Shown: positions 42,439 to 50,764 of the stretch, one piece after another | Numbering within the stretch: position 1 is the first letter of the stretch | Layout of the letters: every line of letters starts with the position of its first letter | NCBI RefSeq assembly: GCF_001190785.1 | Contig: NZ_LGSS01000001.1 | Location: forward strand, 1 to 64,000 | DNA: 64,000 nt | Reading direction: 5' to 3' | Source: Gottschalkia purinilytica | Lineage (GTDB): Bacteria; Bacillota; Clostridia; Tissierellales; Gottschalkiaceae | Notes under the pieces: model-generated | Databases searched by the model: none | The model's input: the letters and a program-made list of their open reading frames with translations, nothing else | What the model was told of the DNA's origin: nothing | Translations under genes and position numbers: made by a program

Positions 42439-42873
42439 TTATTCGTGGTCTCCATGATCATGTGCATCTTCATTTGGATCAAAATTTTCTAACCCTTTTA
42501 TCTGTATGCCATTTTTCTTTGAATAGTCAAGTAATGCTGATTTTATAGCTTGTTCAGCTAAAACAGAACAATGCATTTTTACGGGTGGTAATCCATCTAA
42601 TGCTTCAGCCACAGCCTTGTTAGTTATTCCTAAAGCTTCATCTATTGTCTTTCCTTTTACCAATTCAGTTGCCATACTTGATGAAGCAATAGCTGAGCCA
42701 CATCCAAAAGTTTTGAATTTAACATCTGTAATAATTCCATCATCTATTTTTAAATACATTTTCATTATATCTCCACATTTTGCATTCCCTACTTCTCCAA
42801 CACCATCTGCATTTTGAATTTCTCCAACATTTCTTGGGTTTGAGAAATGATCCATAACTTTTTCTGAATACAT
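42439..42873 (-). CDS. iscU: Iron-sulfur cluster scaffold IscU/NifU-like with His/Asp tail
   Basis: 144 aa. Cluster-ligand Cys lie in GNAKCGDIM, FKTFGCGSAI and PPVKMHCSVLAEQA. A C-terminal extension of about 15 residues, EDAHDHGDHE, is rich in acidic and His residues and may bind metal. Members assemble [2Fe-2S]/[4Fe-4S] clusters with IscS. The stop of iscS is immediately adjacent (gap of zero), and the ribosome site GGGGGAACG lies within iscS. Confidence 0.95.
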   Translation of the reverse strand: MYSEKVMDHFSNPRNVGEIQNADGVGEVGNAKCGDIMKMYLKIDDGIITDVKFKTFGCGSAIASSSMATELVKGKTIDEALGITNKAVAEALDGLPPVKMHCSVLAEQAIKSALLDYSKKNGIQIKGLENFDPNEDAHDHGDHE

Positions 42874-44052
42874 TTAAGCGTTCCCCCTAACTTTTTCGTA
42901 TAATGGTGACATTTGTCTTAATCTATTTACTATGATACCCAAGTTTTCTACAACATAATCTATATCTTCTTCGTTATTAAAATCTCCTAAAGATAATCTA
43001 AGTGATCCATGTGCAATTTCATGAGGTAATCCAATTGCCATTAGCACATGTGATGGATCTAGTGAACCAGAACTACAAGCTGATCCACTTGAGCCTGCTA
43101 TTCCTACCATATCAAGACTCAATAATAATGCCTCTCCTTCTATGAACTCAAAAGAAAAGTTAACATTACCAGGTAGTCTCTTCTCTGGATGACCATTTAA
43201 TCTAACGTAATCTATTTTTGACATAACATCATTAATTAATTTATTTCTTAATTTTAATAACTTTGAATTATGCTCTTCTAAATTGTTTGTTGCTAGCTCT
43301 ATTGCTTTTCCTAGTCCAACAATCCCTGGTATATTTTCTGTACCAGCTCTTCTACTTTTTTCCTGAGCTCCTCCATGCATATATGGATGTACTTTTACTC
43401 CTTGTCTTATATATAAAGCTCCTACACCTTTAGGTCCATATATTTTATGAGCCGATAGTGACAACATATCTATGTTCAGTTCTTCAACATTAATAGCAAC
43501 ATTACCTATTGCTTGAACAGCATCTGTGTGAAAATATATACCTTTTTGATGAGCTATTTCACCTATTTCTTTAACAGGTTGAATAGTTCCAATCTCATTA
43601 TTAGCAAACATTATAGTAATGAGTATAGTCTCATCTTTAATACTATTTTTCAATTCATCTAGATTTATTAGTCCATATTCATCTACATCTAAATATGTCA
43701 CTTCAAACCCTTCTTTTTCTAGATATTCACAAGTATTAAGTACAGCAGGATGTTCTATTTTAGAAGTTATAATATGGTTACCTTTATTTCTATTGGCAAA
43801 AGCTACCCCTTTTATGGCCCAGTTGTCAGCCTCTGATCCACCACCTGTAAAATATATCTCTTTAGGTTTAGCCCCAATGGATTTAGCTACTTTTTCTCTG
43901 GATTCATCTAAAGCTTTCTTGGATTCTCTACCTACTCTGTATACACTAGATGCATTTCCAAATTTCTCTGTAAAATAGGGCATCATAGCATCTAGAACTT
44001 CTTTTTTTATAGGAGTAGTTGCAGCATTATCCATATAAATTTGTCTTGTCAT
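42874..44052 (-). CDS. iscS: Cysteine desulfurase IscS
   Basis: 392 aa, PLP-dependent. SLSAHKIYGPKGVGAL holds the PLP lysine, FHTDAVQAIGNV the conserved His/Asp/Gln, and the mobile loop SSGSACSSGSL the catalytic Cys (about residue 325). The loop length is of the IscS/NifS type rather than SufS. It supplies sulfur to IscU and MnmA. Start after AGGAGGAGATAAAAG. Cotranscribed with the Rrf2 regulator and iscU. Confidence 0.97.
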   Translation of the reverse strand: MTRQIYMDNAATTPIKKEVLDAMMPYFTEKFGNASSVYRVGRESKKALDESREKVAKSIGAKPKEIYFTGGGSEADNWAIKGVAFANRNKGNHIITSKIEHPAVLNTCEYLEKEGFEVTYLDVDEYGLINLDELKNSIKDETILITIMFANNEIGTIQPVKEIGEIAHQKGIYFHTDAVQAIGNVAINVEELNIDMLSLSAHKIYGPKGVGALYIRQGVKVHPYMHGGAQEKSRRAGTENIPGIVGLGKAIELATNNLEEHNSKLLKLRNKLINDVMSKIDYVRLNGHPEKRLPGNVNFSFEFIEGEALLLSLDMVGIAGSSGSACSSGSLDPSHVLMAIGLPHEIAHGSLRLSLGDFNNEEDIDYVVENLGIIVNRLRQMSPLYEKVRGNA

Positions 44053-44100
44053 CTTTTATCTCCTCCTGAAGTAATCACTATCAAACAGTTAAATCATCCT

Positions 44101-44550
44101 CTATATATAGTACATATATTCATTGTTACTATTCATCTTTATATAATCATCTATCATATCTTGAAGTGTTATAGAATCAATAACACTATTAATACTATCT
44201 CTAATTTTTACCCATACAGTTTTAGTAACACATATAGATTCTTTATCACATTTATTAGGATTATTGTCTACAGCACAATCAACTGGAGCAATATCTCCCT
44301 CTAAAGTTCTTATAACAGCTCCAACAGTAATTTTATTAGGTGGATCTACAAGCATATATCCCCCTTGTGCTCCTCTCACACTATTAACTAATCCATTTTT
44401 CTTAAGAACAGCTATTAATTGTTCAAGATAATGCTCAGATATACCTTGGCTATCTGCTATATTCTTTAATGGAACAGGACCTTCTCCATAGTGTAAAGAT
44501 AACTCAAACATAGCTTTAAGACCATATCTTCCTTTAGTAGATAATCTCAT
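44101..44550 (-). CDS. Rrf2-family regulator (IscR-like)
   Basis: 149 aa. The winged HTH (residues 1-70: MRLSTKGRYGLKAMFELSLH) has the wing VNSVRGAQGGYML. It is followed by three Cys, CAVDNNPNKCDKESIC, spaced as the [2Fe-2S]-binding Cys of IscR. First gene of the iscR-iscS-iscU cluster, so it probably senses Fe-S status and regulates this operon. Start after GAGAGGTG. A sigma-A promoter lies at 44599-44627. Confidence 0.92.
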   Translation of the reverse strand: MRLSTKGRYGLKAMFELSLHYGEGPVPLKNIADSQGISEHYLEQLIAVLKKNGLVNSVRGAQGGYMLVDPPNKITVGAVIRTLEGDIAPVDCAVDNNPNKCDKESICVTKTVWVKIRDSINSVIDSITLQDMIDDYIKMNSNNEYMYYI

Positions 44551-44598
44551 TTAATCACCTCTCTCAATTCCAACTGTTTCACTTGGTATTATGTAATA

Positions 44599-44627
44599 AG
44601 TATATTATACCCTACTAGTTTTGTCAA
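44599..44627 (-). promoter_or_regulatory. Promoter of the isc operon
   Basis: Minus-strand TTGACA (44622-44627), 17-bp spacer, TATACT (44599-44604). The spacer ACTAGTAGGGTATAA may overlap a Rrf2 operator, but I cannot define one. Confidence 0.8.
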
Positions 44628-44941
44628 CATTCAATTATTTTTTATTTTTTTTAATTTATTATAACCCATTTGTTAATTCATATAGACCTACTTGAAATAA
44701 TAAAGTTAATATATTTTATCTTAATTATACCCTATTATACTCTTATTTATAATTTTTGAAAATTATTTATTAAGTTCTTTTATATATAAAATTGGCTATT
44801 TAAGTATCACTTGTTACGTTTTAAAAAAGTTAAGATATTATTATTTAACGACATAGCTAGTTTTTTTGTGATTATAGACAATTATCCGTAAATTTGTAAC
44901 AAAATAAACTCATTTCTAGTTAACACAGTGTACTTATCATC
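44628..44941. other. Intergenic region between divergent isc and focA genes
   Basis: About 315 bp of AT-rich DNA without a credible ORF, RNA gene or long repeat. It separates the isc promoter from the promoter at 44942-44970 of the formate/nitrite channel gene. Confidence 0.5.
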
Positions 44942-44970
44942 TTGACATTGTAAAGTAAATAATATATAAC
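44942..44970 (+). promoter_or_regulatory. Promoter of formate/nitrite transporter gene
   Basis: TTGACA (44942-44947), 17-bp spacer, TATAAC (44965-44970). The 92-bp leader to the start codon has no obvious riboswitch. Confidence 0.75.
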
Positions 44971-45062
44971 TTAATTTGGACGAATTGAAACTGTTCATTG
45001 TATACTTTATACTTAAATTTTTTGGGTATGAATATAAAAATAGATTATAAGGGGGTCAATTG

Positions 45063-45935
45063 ATGGATAAAAAAATGCTTACACCAGCAGAAGTTTGCCA
45101 AGAAACTGTTAATATTGGTGTTAAAAAAGGAGCTAAATCCCACTTTATTCAAACATGTATATCTGGCATTCTTGCCGGTGCATTTATAGCTATGGGTGGA
45201 TTCGCTGCATCTGTTTCATCACATAGTATTGCAAACTATGGACTATCAAAACTTGTTGCGGGTGCAGTTTTCCCGGTAGGATTGATACTTGTTCTCATAT
45301 GTGGAGCTGAACTTTTTACAGGTAATAACCTTCTTATTGTTGCTTTTACAGAAAGAAAAATAACAGCATCACAGTTCTTAAAAAATCTTATAATAGTATA
45401 TTTTTCAAACCTTTTAGGTGCAATAATTATAGCTTTTATGATATTCAAAGCTGGTTTGTTAAGTGGTAATGAAAATTTACTAGGGGCTTATGCCTTAAAA
45501 GTTGCAGCAACTAAAGGAAGTCTTAGCTTCTCAAGTGCATTATTTAGTGGTATACTCTGTAACTTTTTAGTTTGCTTAGCCGTTTGGGGATCTTATGCTG
45601 CTAAAGATATAGCTGGTAAAGTTCTAATAACTTGGTTTCCTATAATGGCGTTTATTATTTCAGGGTTTGAACATAGTGTTGCAAATATGTACTATTTTTC
45701 AATAGGAATGTTAGCTAAAACGAATTCAGATATTATATCAGTATCTAAGCTTACTCAAGAAAAACTTTCTCATGTTAATATATCAAGTGCTATAAGTAAC
45801 TTAATACCTGTTACTATAGGCAACTTAATAGGTGGTATATTTTTTGTAGGACTTGCTTATTGGGTAATTTATAACTATGCACCGGGCTTATTAAAAAGTG
45901 GAAAAAAAGATCTTAGTTTAAATGAATCAAAATAA
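45063..45935 (+). CDS. Formate/nitrite transporter family channel (FocA/NirC/FNT)
   Basis: 290 aa from ATG at 45063, seven bases after GGGGG. Six TM helices are visible. ICGAELFTGNNLLI (with the FTGN motif), AALFSGILCNFLVCLAVWGSYAAKD and GFEHSVANMYYFSIG are family signatures, including the central His near residue 205. FNT pentamers export or import formate, nitrite or hydrosulfide. The substrate cannot be decided from sequence; formate is plausible in an anaerobic fermenter. Confidence 0.92.
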   Translation: MDKKMLTPAEVCQETVNIGVKKGAKSHFIQTCISGILAGAFIAMGGFAASVSSHSIANYGLSKLVAGAVFPVGLILVLICGAELFTGNNLLIVAFTERKITASQFLKNLIIVYFSNLLGAIIIAFMIFKAGLLSGNENLLGAYALKVAATKGSLSFSSALFSGILCNFLVCLAVWGSYAAKDIAGKVLITWFPIMAFIISGFEHSVANMYYFSIGMLAKTNSDIISVSKLTQEKLSHVNISSAISNLIPVTIGNLIGGIFFVGLAYWVIYNYAPGLLKSGKKDLSLNESK

Positions 45936-45966
45936 AGTCAAGTAACAATTGTTACTTGACTTTATT
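45931..45966 (+). terminator. Terminator after the formate/nitrite transporter gene
   Basis: AATAAAGTCAAGTAACAA (45931-45948) and its perfect complement (45949-45966) form an 18-bp palindrome starting at the stop codon. Confidence 0.8.
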
Positions 45967-46017
45967 TATTTAATGTATGTTATTTAGCTTTAGTCTGTCG
46001 ACAGATACTTTTATTAA

Positions 46018-46710
46018 TTAATCATCAGGAAACAGATCTTCAAATTGTGGCGGGAAGAAATCAGGGAATTCTTCAAATTCAAATACATCACAAATATCCC
46101 CTGGTGTAAAATCTTCACACTCTGGTGGTTCTGGACAGAATCCAAATGCCGGAATGAGAAGTTGAACTCTTCCTACTACTTTTATTATTATAAACGTACC
46201 TACAGCAAATGTTATGATACCGTCACAAGATATTTGTATTTGACCTAAAATTCTAGAAGCTGTCTCTATAACTATTTTAAAGTCAAATTCATCCCTAGAT
46301 TCTGGCATAAATAATACTATATCTTTTATAACATCTGGTAAAAATCCTGTTATTACTTCTCCATCAGTTGTTCTTACCTCGAATGGTATTCTTAATGTAA
46401 ATCTCACTCTCTTAAAGTTTGGTCTATTGGGTATTTCACTTATATTTAGTGTTCCATCAACTATAAATCCTTCTCCAAATTTAATACTACATACCTTTTT
46501 GTCTCCAATATTAATTTCTACGTTTGGAAAGCACTCTCTACTCTGGCAATGTGCATAAACTTTATCTGTTATTATACACACCGTCTCTGTTATACAATTT
46601 AAGAAATCTTCAGTTATACTTTCTCCTGGTGAAAAGTCTTCAGCTGCTAGTTCTTTGATACTTGTATCATGCATAGAATTTAAACTTAAATTTCTAGATT
46701 TAGTGTCCAT
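46018..46710 (-). CDS. Hypothetical protein, probable spore-surface or exosporium family
   Basis: 230 aa. It has DKVYAHCQSRECFPNVE (Cys-rich, residues 50-67), a beta-rich middle (FTLRIPFEVRTTDGEVI) and a C-terminus dense in Pro, Phe, Asp and Glu with three Cys (EPPECEDFTPGDICDVFEFE). KVYAHCQxREC is a pattern I associate with clostridial spore-coat-like proteins, without certainty. No signal peptide. Start after AAAAGGAGTG. The neighbour is an unusual 719-aa protein transcribed away. Confidence 0.5.
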   Translation of the reverse strand: MDTKSRNLSLNSMHDTSIKELAAEDFSPGESITEDFLNCITETVCIITDKVYAHCQSRECFPNVEINIGDKKVCSIKFGEGFIVDGTLNISEIPNRPNFKRVRFTLRIPFEVRTTDGEVITGFLPDVIKDIVLFMPESRDEFDFKIVIETASRILGQIQISCDGIITFAVGTFIIIKVVGRVQLLIPAFGFCPEPPECEDFTPGDICDVFEFEEFPDFFPPQFEDLFPDD

Positions 46711-46816
46711 ATTTTCACTCCTTTTATTTTAATAAATTCATATCTACTGTCATATTATGAATTATAATAACTTTGGTGCTACTTTATTTATTATTTTTTA
46801 AAGGGAGTGATAAAAA

Positions 46817-48976
46817 GTGAATTCTTATTTTAAACAAAGCTTTATTTTGAAAGCTTCATGTGGTACCTCTTATAATTTTTACTTTAACAATAACAATGGA
46901 ATTGACTGTGACGTATTTAGTGTCAATAATTATATTATTGATACTAACACAATTGTTGATAAAGATGTTTTAGATTTTTCAGTTGAAATTGACTCAAAAG
47001 ACAATATACACTTAGTTTGCATATCTACTAATGGATGTTTAATTTATTATATTTATTCTCAAGGTACTTGGTTAAACAAAAGAATAACCTATTTAGATTT
47101 AAAATCAAATATATATAAATACTTAACTTTAGTTGTTAATAAAGAGAGTATTTATATTTTATGCGCTTATTCAAATTTAATAAGTGCAGGAGTTTGGACT
47201 ATTCAATACATTTCACTTAAACCAAAACTAGAAAAAAGAAACATAATTAGTATAACTTCAGGCAGAAATTTTAGTCCATTTTATATATCAATTGATACTT
47301 TTGATAATGTTCACTTAGTTTATACGTGTATGAGTAACAAGATTAATAATATATATTATACAGTTTTTAATCCTTCTGTGAAAAAATGGCCTAAATATCC
47401 TCAAAAAATATCTAATTGCGAATATAATAACCTAGAACCTTATTTATTTATTGATAGTAGAGAAAATATTCATATAGTATGGAATCAAATTCAATCTAAC
47501 AAAATTAAAATAATATATAAAATTCTCAACTACAATTCCACTAAGAAAAATAGATGGAAAGAAATAGGTCTTCCTTTTATGAGCGAAAACTCTATTCATC
47601 CAATTGTATTTGAAGATAAAAGTTCATTAAAACTTCTATATAATAAAGAAGGAAGCATAAATCAATTAATTTCTAATAATAATGGTTATTCTTGGGAAGA
47701 TAACGGAATTGTAGAAAATATTTCACCTAGCAACTTACATCTTGTGAAATTTTCTACTAACGACGTAAAAGATCATAGTAAATATAATATTTCTTATACC
47801 TATGCAAATATAGAAAAGTCTATTAAACTCTTATTCTCTGACATCTACATTGATAAAAATAAAGAGTTAGAAAAAAAAGCTAGCAACAATATTCACACAA
47901 ATACAAATGTTGAAACTAAATGTAACTTTATAAGTGACCTTCCACATATGATAATAGAAAAAGATTCTGAGATTAATAGTGAAGTTAATACATTAGAAAA
48001 TAAGCATGTCTCAAGCAATCTATCTGAATCTATATTCTCTAACGAAATACAAGCCAAAGTTAGCAACAATACTTATGAAAATACAAATATTACAGTTGAA
48101 AATAACTTGCATAATAATATAATATCAAAAGATTCTGATACAAAAAATGAAGTTAAAATATCTGAGGATAATCTCGTAGATAATAACTTACCTAAAGAAA
48201 TGACTAACATACCTGATATAGATAAGTCTTTTATAATATCTAAAGAACCTAAACAAGAAAGTATAAATACAATTAATAAAGATACTTTTGAAAATATTTC
48301 AATCGATAAGAATAATCCACATAAAAATTTAACTGATAACCTTGATATTGAAAATCAATCATCATCTGACAAAGTAAAAAGTGAAAATAGCGATAAGATT
48401 GATGAAGATATAAACATTGAATCTGAAACTAACTCGAAAAATGATCCAACAATAGAGGATTCTAAATCTAATGATGATATTACTGAATCTGAAAATGAGA
48501 ATAGTGAAAATAGCCCAGTAAAAGAGGAAATAGATGAACTAGATATTGAAAATCAAATTATATCAACTGATGAAATAATTGCTCTTGATAATGACACTTT
48601 TGAAAATTTTATGTGTAATATTAAACATGATATAGAGTACATATTACTAAAGTCTCAAAATTTAAATGAAGTTAAAAAGCAAATAGAGAAAACACTACAT
48701 AATAATACTCTATATTTGCAAAAAGAAATATCTAATAAAAACGAATATTTAGACATATTATTTAAAAATATAAATTTCCTTGAAAGTAGTTTAGATAATT
48801 ACAAAATAGAAAATAAAAAATTTATAGAACTTTTGGAAGAAACAAAAGAAAAATATAACAACAATTTTGATAATATAGAAAAAATTGAATCATACCTGAT
48901 TCAATTAAAAGAAATGGCTGAAAACCAGCCCAATAATAATAGTTTTTTTAGAAAATTACTTAATCTATTTAAATAA
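46817..48976 (+). CDS. Large hypothetical protein: beta-propeller-like head, Asx-rich linker, coiled-coil tail
   Basis: 719 aa from GTG at 46817 (ribosome site GGGAGTG). Residues 1-345 contain repeated blade-like segments (IDSKDNIHLVC, IDTFDNVHLVY, IDSRENIHIVW), a sialidase/BNR-like or six-bladed propeller pattern. Residues about 350-590 are low-complexity, rich in Asn, Asp, Ser and Glu. The C-terminal 120 residues form a coiled coil and end in SFFRKLLNLFK, an amphipathic membrane-binding helix. No signal peptide. Function unknown; a spore-surface or scaffold role is speculative. Confidence 0.6.
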   Translation: MNSYFKQSFILKASCGTSYNFYFNNNNGIDCDVFSVNNYIIDTNTIVDKDVLDFSVEIDSKDNIHLVCISTNGCLIYYIYSQGTWLNKRITYLDLKSNIYKYLTLVVNKESIYILCAYSNLISAGVWTIQYISLKPKLEKRNIISITSGRNFSPFYISIDTFDNVHLVYTCMSNKINNIYYTVFNPSVKKWPKYPQKISNCEYNNLEPYLFIDSRENIHIVWNQIQSNKIKIIYKILNYNSTKKNRWKEIGLPFMSENSIHPIVFEDKSSLKLLYNKEGSINQLISNNNGYSWEDNGIVENISPSNLHLVKFSTNDVKDHSKYNISYTYANIEKSIKLLFSDIYIDKNKELEKKASNNIHTNTNVETKCNFISDLPHMIIEKDSEINSEVNTLENKHVSSNLSESIFSNEIQAKVSNNTYENTNITVENNLHNNIISKDSDTKNEVKISEDNLVDNNLPKEMTNIPDIDKSFIISKEPKQESINTINKDTFENISIDKNNPHKNLTDNLDIENQSSSDKVKSENSDKIDEDINIESETNSKNDPTIEDSKSNDDITESENENSENSPVKEEIDELDIENQIISTDEIIALDNDTFENFMCNIKHDIEYILLKSQNLNEVKKQIEKTLHNNTLYLQKEISNKNEYLDILFKNINFLESSLDNYKIENKKFIELLEETKEKYNNNFDNIEKIESYLIQLKEMAENQPNNNSFFRKLLNLFK

Positions 48977-49265
48977 CATTTTTTACTTCTGTTAATACCT
49001 TTTTACCATTTATTTTTGCAACATGATATACTCCAGATAAACAGCTACTTAAATCACCATGTAGTCTTCTTATATATTCTATGTCATTTAATCTATTAAA
49101 TTTTATAGAATAACTACATCCTCCTTTAAGCTGACAGGGTGTAGATATTAGCTGAAAAAATGTATATCCTTTTTTTTCCAGATTATAGAATATTTGAATA
49201 GCATGATTTTTAGATCTAAACACTGCAATAAAATACTCTCTATTACTTAAAGTTTTACTTTTCAA
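48969..49265 (-). CDS. DUF3343 protein (putative sulfur/selenium carrier)
   Basis: 98 aa from TTG at 49265, eight bases after GGAG. It contains STPCQLKGGCSYSIKF (residues 41-56), the conserved Cys motif of DUF3343, and a CLSGVYHV segment. DUF3343 proteins occur beside selenium or cysteine metabolism genes in clostridia and may be shuttles, but this is not established. Convergent with the 719-aa gene (8-bp overlap). Confidence 0.65.
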   Translation of the reverse strand: MKSKTLSNREYFIAVFRSKNHAIQIFYNLEKKGYTFFQLISTPCQLKGGCSYSIKFNRLNDIEYIRRLHGDLSSCLSGVYHVAKINGKKVLTEVKNVI

Positions 49266-49357
49266 ACTATCAACTCCTATAATTGTTTATTTTATATAAT
49301 AATATATTTAAAATATAAATTATTTGTTCCTATATATTATAAAAAGGAGGTATTTTT

Positions 49358-50635
49358 ATGAGAATTCCTAGTCTTAATTCAAAGGGTACAGATGTTAAAG
49401 AAGTACAGTCTATATTAAAAAAATTAAATTACTATGAAAGTAACATAGATGGTATATTTGGAGAAAAGACTCAAGAAGCTATAAGCAAGTTACAACAAGA
49501 TAATAATCTTGAAATTAACGGAAAATTAGATATCAAAACCTATTCATATATAAGAAGCTTACTCTTAGGTTATTATAGATATAAAGTCAAAGGAAAAAAT
49601 ACTATAGAAAATATTTTAGAAAAATACAATACATCCCTTGACCATGTTATATCATCTAATCCAAATATAGATTTAGATAATATAAAGAACAATGATGAAA
49701 TTATTATTCCATATGACTTAGAAATAGTTAGAACAGATATAGATTATACTTATGAAATACTAGAGCGTAATATATCAAGTTTAAAAACAATATATCCTTT
49801 TATAGAAGAAGGTGTAATTGGAAATAGTATATTAGGCAAAAATATTTACTATTTAAAAATTGGAGAAGGCCCTAATCATGTTTTCTATAATGCTTGTCAT
49901 CACAGTTTAGAATGGATTACATCTTTACTCTTAATGAAATTTACAGAAAATATTTGTAATGCATATGTAAAGAATGAAAGTATTAGAGGATATGATATTA
50001 AAGATTTACTAAGCAAGTCATCTATATTTATAGTCCCTATGGTAAATCCAGATGGAGTTGATCTGGTTTTAAAAGGTCTTGATCCTACTAGTAAGTATTA
50101 TGGACGATTAATAAAACTAAACAAAGGTAATTTGAATTTTTCAACAACTTGGCAATCAAATATTAGAGGAGTAGACTTAAACCATAATTATAATGCTTCA
50201 TGGAAGCAATCAAAGTTTTCCGAAAAACAGAACAAAATATATGGACCAGGTCCTACACGATATTCAGGGGATTTTCCTGAATCAGAACCTGAGTCTAAAG
50301 CTTTAGCCAATTTTACTAGATTCAATGATTTTAAAATGGTCTTAGCATATCATAGTCAGGGAAAAGAGATATATTGGAATTATAAAAATATGGCTCCAGA
50401 TATTTCTAAAGATATTGGGGAAAAATTTTCTAAAGTCAGTGGATATAAGCTTTCAGAACCTGAAGGTATGGCATCTTTTAGTGGTTATAAAGATTGGTTT
50501 ATTTCAAAATTTAAAAGGCCTGGATTTACCATAGAGGTCGGAGAAGGTACAAATCCACTCCCTATCTCTCAGTTTGAGGAAATATATAATGATAATGAAG
50601 AAATATTGCTTATGGCCCCGTCATTAACTATATAA
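49358..50635 (+). CDS. M14 zinc carboxypeptidase with PG-binding and LysM domains (gamma-D-glutamyl-diaminopimelate endopeptidase type)
   Basis: 425 aa. PG_binding_1 (about residues 5-62: DVKEVQSILKKLNYYESNID), LysM (about 72-120: YKVKGKNTIENILEKYNTSL) and M14 domain (about 135-420). Zn ligands: CHHSLEW (His and Glu) and LAYHSQG (His); PMVNPDGVDLV, DLNHNYNASW, and catalytic Glu in TIEVGEGTNPLP. This order matches Bacillus endopeptidase I, which cuts peptidoglycan stem peptides during sporulation. No signal peptide, so it acts in the mother cell or is released on lysis. Start after AAAGGAGG. Confidence 0.92.
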   Translation: MRIPSLNSKGTDVKEVQSILKKLNYYESNIDGIFGEKTQEAISKLQQDNNLEINGKLDIKTYSYIRSLLLGYYRYKVKGKNTIENILEKYNTSLDHVISSNPNIDLDNIKNNDEIIIPYDLEIVRTDIDYTYEILERNISSLKTIYPFIEEGVIGNSILGKNIYYLKIGEGPNHVFYNACHHSLEWITSLLLMKFTENICNAYVKNESIRGYDIKDLLSKSSIFIVPMVNPDGVDLVLKGLDPTSKYYGRLIKLNKGNLNFSTTWQSNIRGVDLNHNYNASWKQSKFSEKQNKIYGPGPTRYSGDFPESEPESKALANFTRFNDFKMVLAYHSQGKEIYWNYKNMAPDISKDIGEKFSKVSGYKLSEPEGMASFSGYKDWFISKFKRPGFTIEVGEGTNPLPISQFEEIYNDNEEILLMAPSLTI

Positions 50636-50720
50636 ATAGACTTCCGTAGATGTGAACTGGACCTAATTTAAGTAGAAATAAAAAATCTACTTAAGTAGGT
50701 TCACATCATAGGAAGTCTAT
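50636..50720. terminator. Large 85-nt imperfect hairpin, bidirectional terminator or small RNA
   Basis: Four nested complementary blocks: ATAGACTTCC/GGAAGTCTAT, GATGTGAA/TTCACATC, and CCTAATTTAAGTAGA/TCTACTTAAGTAGG, around the loop AATAAAAAA (50677-50685). This is far longer than a usual terminator. It begins one base after the M14 peptidase stop and lies between convergent genes. Confidence 0.65.
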
Positions 50721-50764
50721 CTTCTTATTTCCCTGGAAACTTTAATTACTTTATCATATTGTTA

